Source of the DNA: an uncultured Oscillospiraceae bacterium
Lineage (GTDB): Bacteria > Bacillota > Clostridia > Oscillospirales > Oscillospiraceae
DNA: 6,507 nt
Assembly: GCA_934511545.1 (NCBI GenBank)
Contig: CAKSWM010000083.1
Location: forward strand, 1 to 6,507
Direction of reading: 5' to 3'
The notes under the pieces were generated by a model. It was not told the DNA's origin and searched no databases. It worked only from the letters and a program-made list of their open reading frames with translations. Below are positions 1 through 4,392 of the stretch, one piece after another; position 1 is the first letter of the stretch, and each line of letters opens with the position of its first letter. The translations under genes and the position numbers were made by a program.

Positions 1-464
1 ACAGTAACAGGGGTGTGCGCAAGCTCTTCAAGGTCGGCGGATATGTCCATGGTTTTCTCGGCGCCGCGGTGCACTCCGCCGATGCCGCCCGTTGCAAAAA
101 CGCGGATGCCGGCCATGTGCGCGATTATCATCGTCGTCGTGACGGTGGTGGCGCCGTCCATGCCTTTGGCAACGATGACGGGCAGATCGCGGCGGCTGGC
201 CTTGGGAACGGCGGATCCGGTGCGGCCGAGATAGTCGATCTCCTCGGGGGAGAGGCCCGCCTTGAGCCTTCCGCCGATGACGGCGATCGTCGCGGGGACC
301 GCGCCGTTTTCGCGGATTATCTTTTCCACGTTCAGGGCCGTTTCAACGTTCTGGGGATAGGGCATACCATGGGATATGATAGTTGATTCGAGCGCGACGA
401 CGGGTCTGCCGTCGTTCAGCGCGGACTGCACCTCGGGCGCTATGTCGAGATATTTATTCAGCAT
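1..464 (-). CDS. psuG: Pseudouridine-5'-phosphate glycosidase PsuG (partial, C-terminus beyond window)
   Basis: This enzyme cleaves the C-C glycosidic bond of pseudouridine 5'-phosphate, giving uracil and ribose 5-phosphate, in the cytoplasm (a reversible reaction in the known family). The 154 complete codons seen match the N-terminal half of E. coli PsuG (YeiN) closely as I recall that sequence. Visible blocks are [12 protein letters not shown] (residues 24-35), KASRRDLP (88-95), [12 protein letters not shown] (104-115), [14 protein letters not shown] (123-136) and FDISADL-like MDISADL (139-145). With a constant offset of five, E26, K88 and D140 line up with E. coli Glu31, Lys93 and the Mn-binding Asp145. 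The Schiff-base lysine (E. coli Lys166) would lie just past the window edge, so it cannot be checked. The ATG start at 464 has GGAGGT at 473-478, eight bases upstream. The start overlaps the end of psuK by 11 bases, which points to translational coupling in one operon. The truncation is caused by the window edge and is not a mutation. Confidence 0.95.
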   Translation of the reverse strand, partial: MLNKYLDIAPEVQSALNDGRPVVALESTIISHGMPYPQNVETALNVEKIIRENGAVPATIAVIGGRLKAGLSPEEIDYLGRTGSAVPKASRRDLPVIVAKGMDGATTVTTTMIIAHMAGIRVFATGGIGGVHRGAEKTMDISADLEELAHTPVT

Positions 465-1557
465 CGTTTTTTACCTCCGTTATTTTCATTCTCGCGGTGA
501 GCTCGCTTTCGCTCATCGCGCTGTTGATCGTTTCCTCGCTCTCCATTGCTATCGCGGCGGCGGCAAGACCTGCGCGCGCGGCGGAGTCCAGAGAGAGCCC
601 GTTCATATGTGCCCATACGAGCGCCGCCGAAAAAGCGTCGCCGCAGCCGGTCGTGTTCACCATTTCGGCGCGAAGGCCCGGCAGGTGAACGACCCGTGTG
701 TGGTCGGCGGCGTAAACGCCGTCTGCGCCCAGCGTTATGAATACGCGTTTCAGACCCGTTTCAAGCAGCGTTTCCGCGGCCCTGTGCAGACCGGCTTCGT
801 CCTTTATAGCGACGCCGGAGAGCAGTTCCGCCTCGATGCGGTTCGGCTTGAGCGTATGCAGCCTTCCAAGGACGGGACGCAATCGTTCCGCTTTTGCCGT
901 TGACACAGGGTCGGCAAACAGCGGGACCGTGCTTGTTTCCGCCAGGTATTCTATGCTTTCCTGCGGAATGTTTGTGTCAAAGACGACCGCGGATGCACCG
1001 TTTATCAGCTTTCTGCGCGCTTCCAGCAGCTGCGGCGTCAGATGGCCGTAGATCTCCATATCGCTGACTGCCAGCTGCATATCGCCCTGATCGTCGTTGA
1101 TGAACAGGTACGTCGAGGTGCGCTCACCCGCGAGGATCGGGGACTGTGACGCGTCGATGCCGAGCTCTGCGCAGCTTTCGATTATCTTCTGTGCGTTCAT
1201 GTCGTTGCCGAACACGGTCAGAAGCTTGACGTCAAGTCCCAGAAGGCTCATGTTGTGGGCGATGTTGCGCCCGACTCCGCCCAGACTCATATGCACACTG
1301 CCGGGATTGGAATCGTTTTTAACGGGCTTTTTGGCGGGGGTACCGCCAATGTCAATGTTGACCCCGCCGATGACCGTTACATATTTCTCTGCGCCGAGAA
1401 CATAGCCGCGCCCGGCAATGCAGCCCTTTTTCATAAGATTAGAAATGTGCACGCCGACCGACGAACGGGTTATGCCGGCCTTTTCTGCCAGCTCCTGCTG
1501 CGAGATCAGCGGGTTTTCGCGGATCCAGCCGAGTATCTGCTGTTCCCTTTGTGTCAA
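454..1557 (-). CDS. psuK: Pseudouridine kinase (PfkB family) with N-terminal winged-helix DNA-binding domain
   Basis: The protein has 367 residues. Residues 1-54 form an AsnC/MarR-like winged helix-turn-helix ([20 protein letters not shown], then [17 protein letters not shown]). Residues about 58-360 form a PfkB/ribokinase fold that phosphorylates a nucleoside or sugar with ATP. Its landmarks are the sheet-1 motif [13 protein letters not shown] (60-72), the substrate loop [16 protein letters not shown] (92-107), [11 protein letters not shown] (236-246), and the anion hole/catalytic motif NTTGCGDAF (301-309), in which D307 should be the catalytic base. The direct overlap with psuG makes pseudouridine the likely substrate, because PsuK makes the phosphate that PsuG cleaves. 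Many PfkB nucleoside kinases lack the HTH, which explains the extra length over the usual ~310 residues. The TTG start at 1557 is chosen because AGGAGG (1565-1570) sits seven bases upstream and the HTH begins at once. The usual GAGD motif reads GCGD here. The family assignment is very safe; the exact substrate rests on context. Confidence 0.9.
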   Translation of the reverse strand: MTQREQQILGWIRENPLISQQELAEKAGITRSSVGVHISNLMKKGCIAGRGYVLGAEKYVTVIGGVNIDIGGTPAKKPVKNDSNPGSVHMSLGGVGRNIAHNMSLLGLDVKLLTVFGNDMNAQKIIESCAELGIDASQSPILAGERTSTYLFINDDQGDMQLAVSDMEIYGHLTPQLLEARRKLINGASAVVFDTNIPQESIEYLAETSTVPLFADPVSTAKAERLRPVLGRLHTLKPNRIEAELLSGVAIKDEAGLHRAAETLLETGLKRVFITLGADGVYAADHTRVVHLPGLRAEMVNTTGCGDAFSAALVWAHMNGLSLDSAARAGLAAAAIAMESEETINSAMSESELTARMKITEVKNDAE

Positions 1558-1564
1558 GCGGGTC

Positions 1565-1570
1565 CCTCCT
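1565..1570 (-). promoter_or_regulatory. Ribosome binding site deciding the TTG start of psuK
   Basis: On the minus strand the site reads AGGAGG, followed by seven bases and TTG at 1557-1555. No ATG or GTG in frame has comparable support, and the winged-helix domain starts within the first residues after this TTG. Confidence 0.85.
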
Positions 1571-1593
1571 TTTGCGCGTAAAGAATTATTTAT

Positions 1594-1603
1594 GATTGTA
1601 ATC
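1594..1603. promoter_or_regulatory. Small dyad near the psuK transcription start, possible operator
   Basis: GATT-gt-AATC has four-base complementary arms and lies just downstream of the predicted psuK transcription start (about 1605, reading leftwards). A site there would suit repression by the kinase's own winged-helix domain or by another regulator. The arms are short and AT-rich, so this could easily be chance. Confidence 0.2.
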
Positions 1604-1611
1604 TATTGCTT

Positions 1612-1639
1612 AGAATACACCATTTTCCGCATATGTCAA
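1612..1639 (-). promoter_or_regulatory. Sigma-A-type promoter of the psuK-psuG operon
   Basis: On the minus strand a perfect -35 box TTGACA (1639-1634) is followed after 16 bases by TATTCT (1617-1612), four of six matches to TATAAT. The predicted transcription start is near 1605, leaving a leader of about 48 bases before the psuK TTG. The -35 box sits five bases beyond the T-tract of the symporter terminator, so the psu operon starts afresh immediately after the upstream gene's transcription ends. Confidence 0.75.
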
Positions 1640-1644
1640 GTGGC

Positions 1645-1676
1645 AAAAAAAGCAGCGCACCGTAGCGGTGCGCTGC
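1645..1676 (-). terminator. Rho-independent terminator of the symporter gene
   Basis: On the minus strand, an 11-base perfect GC-rich stem (arms 1676-1666 and 1662-1652) with a three-base CTA loop is followed by seven T residues (1651-1645). It starts 18 bases past the symporter stop codon. It separates the symporter transcript from the psu operon, which has its own promoter directly downstream. Confidence 0.95.
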
Positions 1677-1693
1677 GCGTATTCTGAGTACCG

Positions 1694-3145
1694 TTATTCC
1701 TGTCCTGCGGCAACACGGTCAAAAACGTCCGTGACCTCTTTGCCGGGGGCCTTGCCCGCGAGGGAAACGACAACTGCGGTGACGAGACCGACGGCAAAGC
1801 CGGGAATGATCTCGTAAATGCCGGTGCTTCCGAGGAAAATGAGCCAGAGTATATCGACGGCAGCGCCGGCAAGGATGCCGCCGACGGCTCCGCCGAAGGT
1901 CAGGCGCTTCCAGAACAGGCTGAGCAGGATGACCGGGCCGAAGGCCGCGCCGAACACGCCCCAGGCGTTTTCAACAAGCCCCATGATCGTACCGCTGTCG
2001 GGGTCGGAGGCGATGATGACGGCGATGACGGATATGGCCAGAACAACGAGACGGCTGATCCAGTTCATCTCCTTGTCCCCGGCCTTTCCCTTGCGGATGA
2101 TGGGCTTATACACATCGCTGGCGAAGGCGGAGGCGGAGGCGAGAAGCTGGCTGTCCGCGGTGCTCATGGATGCGGCGAGGATCGCGGAAAGAAGAACGCC
2201 GGAAATGACAGCGGGGAACATCTTGCGGACCATTGTGATAAAGACAACGGAGCTGTCGTCTATCTCGCCGAGGAAGAGGTGGCCGATGCAGCCCGCTGCG
2301 ACGGAGAAGATGACGATGAGCACGTTCCAGGTTATGCCGATAGCGGCGCTCTTTTTGAGATCCTTTTCGGATCTGAGCGACATGAAGCGGACGATTATAT
2401 GGGGCATGCCGAAATAGCCGAGGCCCCAGCCGAGACCGGAAACAACGTCCTTCCAGTTTGCGAAGAGGTTCCAGTAGCCCTCAGGCAGTGCGGATACGTT
2501 CTCCGCGCCCTGACCGCTCTGAATGAGCGCAAGCGCGAAGATGGGCGCGACGAGGAGGGCGGCGAGCATCAGCAGGCCCTGGAAAAAGTCCGTCCAGCAG
2601 ACGGCGTTGAAGCCGCCGAGAAAGGTGTAACCGACGATTATGACGGCGGCGAGGTACATTGCGACCTGGGGGTCAATGCCGATGACAGTGTTGAAAAGCG
2701 TGCCGCAGGCCTTGATACTGGAGGCGGCGTAGATCGTGTAGGCAACGAGGAAGATGACCGCACAGATGACCTGGAGCGCATAGCTCCCGGAGAGGAACCG
2801 GTTGGTCAGATACTGCGGGATGGTGATAGAGTCTTTGGCGGCAATCGTGTAGCGGCGCAGGCGCGGCGCTTCGACCAGCCAGCTGATGGCATATCCGATC
2901 GAAAGGCCAATGGCGATCCAGGCCTGACCGATACCGGCGGCGTAAATGGATGCGGGCAGACCCATAAGCACCCAGGCGCTCATATCGGAGGCGCCGGCCG
3001 AAAGCGCGGACACCCAGGGGCCCATCTGGCGTCCGCCGAGGAAGTATGATTTTTCTCCGCTGTCCTTTGAGCGGACAAAGAACCATACGCCGATACCGAG
3101 CATGAATGCCAGATAGATGATAAAGACGATTAGTTCAACGTTCAT
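1694..3145 (-). CDS. putP: Sodium:solute symporter, PutP (sodium/proline) type
   Basis: This 483-residue inner-membrane protein of the SSS family (LeuT fold) probably imports an amino acid, most likely proline, with Na+. About 13 hydrophobic segments are visible, beginning at residues 4-24 and ending near 444-464, as in PutP (about 500 residues). The signature SDMSAWVLMGLP (53-64) matches PutP SDMSGWLLMGLP; D54 corresponds to E. coli Asp55, which is needed for Na+. AILAASMSTADSQLL (321-335) matches the PutP segment holding Na+-site residues Ser340 and Thr341, seen here as S328 and T329. LRRYTIAAKDSITIPQYLTNRF-like sequence (96-117) is also typical. The ATG at 3145 is preferred over an in-frame ATG at 3190, because GGAGAG (3151-3156) precedes it by five bases and the first membrane helix then begins at once. 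It is divergent from the LysR regulator gene and followed by a strong terminator. Proline specificity is inferred from similarity; another amino acid or osmolyte is possible. Confidence 0.85.
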   Translation of the reverse strand: MNVELIVFIIYLAFMLGIGVWFFVRSKDSGEKSYFLGGRQMGPWVSALSAGASDMSAWVLMGLPASIYAAGIGQAWIAIGLSIGYAISWLVEAPRLRRYTIAAKDSITIPQYLTNRFLSGSYALQVICAVIFLVAYTIYAASSIKACGTLFNTVIGIDPQVAMYLAAVIIVGYTFLGGFNAVCWTDFFQGLLMLAALLVAPIFALALIQSGQGAENVSALPEGYWNLFANWKDVVSGLGWGLGYFGMPHIIVRFMSLRSEKDLKKSAAIGITWNVLIVIFSVAAGCIGHLFLGEIDDSSVVFITMVRKMFPAVISGVLLSAILAASMSTADSQLLASASAFASDVYKPIIRKGKAGDKEMNWISRLVVLAISVIAVIIASDPDSGTIMGLVENAWGVFGAAFGPVILLSLFWKRLTFGGAVGGILAGAAVDILWLIFLGSTGIYEIIPGFAVGLVTAVVVSLAGKAPGKEVTDVFDRVAAGQE

Positions 3146-3150
3146 TATTA

Positions 3151-3156
3151 CTCTCC
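3151..3156 (-). promoter_or_regulatory. Ribosome binding site deciding the symporter start
   Basis: On the minus strand GGAGAG lies five bases before the ATG at 3145. The alternative in-frame ATG at 3190 has no purine-rich site in front of it. Starting there would also add a 15-residue charged stretch that is not expected ahead of the first PutP helix. Confidence 0.75.
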
Positions 3157-3183
3157 GTTCTCTCTTTTGGTGCAAAAATTGAA

Positions 3184-3230
3184 ATTCCATTAAAGGCTTT
3201 TATGTAAACCATTACTTGATTTAATGGAAT
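3184..3230. promoter_or_regulatory. Perfect 11-bp inverted repeat, likely LysR-type regulator binding region
   Basis: ATTCCATTAAA (3184-3194) and its exact reverse complement TTTAATGGAAT (3220-3230) flank 25 bases. The core CCATTA occurs a third time, as a direct copy at 3209-3214, 22 bases (about two helical turns) after the first. A smaller dyad, GTAA-ACCA-TTAC (3204-3215), lies between the arms. The 47-base span is close to the usual LysR-type footprint over a recognition and an activation site. The right arm overlaps the -35 region of the regulator's own candidate promoter. The repeat itself is certain; its role as operator is inferred. As RNA it could also form a hairpin in the symporter leader. 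Confidence 0.65.
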
Positions 3231-3244
3231 GGGGGTATTATACT
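3216..3244 (+). promoter_or_regulatory. Candidate promoter of the LysR-type regulator gene
   Basis: TTGATT (3216-3221), a 17-base spacer and TATACT (3239-3244, five of six matches) give a predicted transcription start near 3251 and a leader of about 32 bases. A start there lies downstream of the ATG at 3229, which argues against that codon being the translation start. The right arm of the inverted repeat overlaps this promoter, as expected for autorepression. Confidence 0.6.
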
Positions 3245-3265
3245 TTATCTCGACAAATAATGCAA
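3237..3265 (-). promoter_or_regulatory. Candidate divergent promoter of the symporter gene
   Basis: On the minus strand a perfect TATAAT (3242-3237) lies 17 bases from a weak -35, TTGCAT (3265-3260, three of six matches). Its -10 box shares bases 3239-3242 with the -10 box of the opposing promoter, so the two promoters could not be occupied together. The predicted start near 3230 gives a leader of about 85 bases containing the whole inverted repeat. A weaker, activator-dependent promoter nearer the gene (TTTACA at 3208-3203, with no good -10) is an alternative. Confidence 0.4.
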
Positions 3266-3266
3266 T

Positions 3267-3272
3267 AGGAGA
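3267..3272 (+). promoter_or_regulatory. Ribosome binding site deciding the GTG start of the regulator
   Basis: AGGAGA lies about 10-11 bases before GTG at 3283. It is the only purine-rich site in front of a candidate start; the upstream in-frame ATG at 3229 has none. Confidence 0.7.
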
Positions 3273-3282
3273 ACCTGAAAAA

Positions 3283-4164
3283 GTGACGGCTTCCAAATAC
3301 GAAGTTTTTATCAAAGCTGCCGAGCTTGGCGGACTGACCAGAGCGGCGGAATACTTTGGCTGCACGCAGTCGAACGTCAGCCACCTGCTAAATTCACTGG
3401 AGAGCGAGTTTGGGTTTCGCCTCATGTACCGCGGGCGCGGCGGCGCAAGGCTCACGCCGGAGGGGCAGAGGATCCTGCCGGAGGTGCGAACTGTTGCTGC
3501 GGCGCTGGAGGAGCTGTCCCGCGCGGCACAGGAGGTGCGCGGGCCGGACGCCGGGACGATAAGAGTCGGCGCGTTTTCCAGCGTTGCGGTGCACTGGCTG
3601 CCGGGCATCATAAAAAGTTTTCAGGCCGAGTACCCTAAAACCGAGCTGAAGCTTCTCAACGGCGACTACCACGACGTGGACCTGTGGCTTATGAACGGCG
3701 AGGTGGACGTTGCGTTCATAACGCTGCCGACGGAGCTGGACTGCGAGGTCATACCGCTTTGCGAGGACAGGCTGATGGCGGTGCTGCCGCCGGACCACCC
3801 GAAGGCGGGGCCGGGGCGGCTCCCGGTGCGCGAGATCGAGGGGGAGCCATTCATAACGCTGCTGGAGACATCGGATCAGGATTCGCGCAGGACGGTCGAA
3901 GCCGCGGGCGTCACGCCGGACATAAGGTTTACGACTAAGGACGACTATGCGATCATAGCGATGGTCGAAAACGGACTCGGCATGAGCATAATGCCGAAGC
4001 TTCTGCTGGAGGGACACGAGGGCGAGGTCTGCATGATGGAGCTTGACCCGCCGTCCGTGCGCACGATAGCGCTGGCGCTGCCGGGGAAGAAAAACGGGTC
4101 CGCGGCCGCCGGGCGTTTTGCGGAGTATGTCCGCCGCTGGGTGGCGCAGCGCGGTGCGCGGTGA
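3283..4164 (+). CDS. LysR-type transcriptional regulator
   Basis: This is a 293-residue cytoplasmic DNA-binding regulator. Residues 1-60 form the LysR winged helix-turn-helix: YEVFIKAAELGGLTRAAEYF (6-25) followed by CTQSNVSHLLNSLESEFGF (27-45) and the wing with LTPEGQRIL (57-65). After a linker helix (about 66-88), residues from GTIRVGAF (91-98) to the end form the periplasmic-binding-protein-like effector domain, with ALPGKKNG near the C-terminus. The length is typical of the family (about 290-310). The GTG at 3283 is chosen over ATG 3229 because it has a ribosome binding site, places the HTH at the N-terminus, and lies after the predicted transcription start. LysR regulators usually act on divergent neighbours, so the PutP-like symporter gene is the best target, with autoregulation likely through the inverted repeat at 3184-3230. 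The effector is not readable from sequence; a transported amino acid is a reasonable guess only. Confidence 0.93.
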   Translation: MTASKYEVFIKAAELGGLTRAAEYFGCTQSNVSHLLNSLESEFGFRLMYRGRGGARLTPEGQRILPEVRTVAAALEELSRAAQEVRGPDAGTIRVGAFSSVAVHWLPGIIKSFQAEYPKTELKLLNGDYHDVDLWLMNGEVDVAFITLPTELDCEVIPLCEDRLMAVLPPDHPKAGPGRLPVREIEGEPFITLLETSDQDSRRTVEAAGVTPDIRFTTKDDYAIIAMVENGLGMSIMPKLLLEGHEGEVCMMELDPPSVRTIALALPGKKNGSAAAGRFAEYVRRWVAQRGAR

Positions 4165-4189
4165 TGTTGAAATACGTTGAAAAATCAGG

Positions 4190-4235
4190 AAAAACACCGT
4201 TCCGGAGCCGCCTGACCGGAACGGTGTTTTTTTTT
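4190..4235 (+). terminator. Rho-independent terminator after the LysR gene
   Basis: A perfect stem of 15 base pairs (4191-4205 with 4216-4230), extendable by one A-T pair, has a 10-base loop. It runs into nine T residues (4227-4235), 26 bases after the stop codon. The left flank is A-rich (from 4179), so the hairpin could also work for the minus strand, though no minus-strand gene lies to its right within the window. It separates the regulator from the GH20 gene. Confidence 0.95.
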
Positions 4236-4289
4236 GCACGGAACGCGCGAAAAAATGAATGGATAATTTGGAATTACAGGATAAAATAC

Positions 4290-4318
4290 TTGAAATTAGT
4301 GAAACGCTGTGCAATAAT
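4290..4318 (+). promoter_or_regulatory. Promoter of the GH20 glycosidase gene
   Basis: TTGAAA (4290-4295), a 17-base spacer and AATAAT (4313-4318, five of six matches) are accompanied by an extended -10 TGC directly in front (4310-4312). The surroundings are AT-rich compared with the coding regions. The predicted start near 4325 leaves a leader of about 68 bases before the ATG at 4393. The rest of the 4236-4392 gap holds only the palindrome at 4336-4348 and the ribosome binding site. Confidence 0.7.
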
Positions 4319-4335
4319 ATATACGTTATATATCA

Positions 4336-4348
4336 GCTTATGATAAGC
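4336..4348. promoter_or_regulatory. 13-bp perfect palindrome in the GH20 leader, possible operator
   Basis: GCTTAT-g-ATAAGC has six-base perfectly complementary arms around one base. It lies just downstream of the predicted transcription start (about +11 to +24), where a repressor would block transcription. The binding protein is unknown. It could also be a weak RNA hairpin in the leader. Confidence 0.35.
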
Positions 4349-4392
4349 GGGCTCGCGCAGCTTTGCATGGCCTTAAGGAGGTAAGAGGTAAG

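Noticed and set aside
376..903. Plus-strand open frame of 175 residues opposite psuG and psuK
   Set aside because: It is antisense to conserved PsuG and PfkB motifs, with no ribosome binding site or domain of its own.
1558..1644. Possible riboswitch in front of psuK
   Set aside because: The leader is only about 48 bases and shows no stable stem set or known aptamer pattern.
2279..3049. A 256-residue plus-strand open frame opposite the symporter gene
   Set aside because: It is rich in Asp, Glu, Gly and Arg with no recognisable domain and lies wholly antisense to a clear PutP-family gene. It is a shadow frame of GC-rich coding sequence.
3146..3190. Fifteen-residue N-terminal extension of the symporter from an ATG at 3190
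   Set aside because: There is no ribosome binding site before that ATG and its codon lies in the left arm of the inverted repeat. The ATG at 3145 has a good site and fits PutP N-termini.
3229..3282. Eighteen-residue N-terminal extension of the LysR protein from an ATG at 3229
   Set aside because: There is no ribosome binding site, the codon lies between the promoter -35 and -10 boxes, and LysR proteins begin close to the helix-turn-helix, as they do from the GTG at 3283.
3394..4314. A 306-residue minus-strand open frame opposite the LysR gene
   Set aside because: It is antisense to a well-supported LysR gene, reads across the strong terminator at 4190-4235, and has an Arg/His-rich composition typical of reverse-frame translation.
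4161..4343. A 60-residue plus-strand frame overlapping the end of the LysR gene
   Set aside because: It reads straight through the hairpin terminator and the GH20 promoter and overlaps the stop of the regulator. It has no ribosome binding site of its own.
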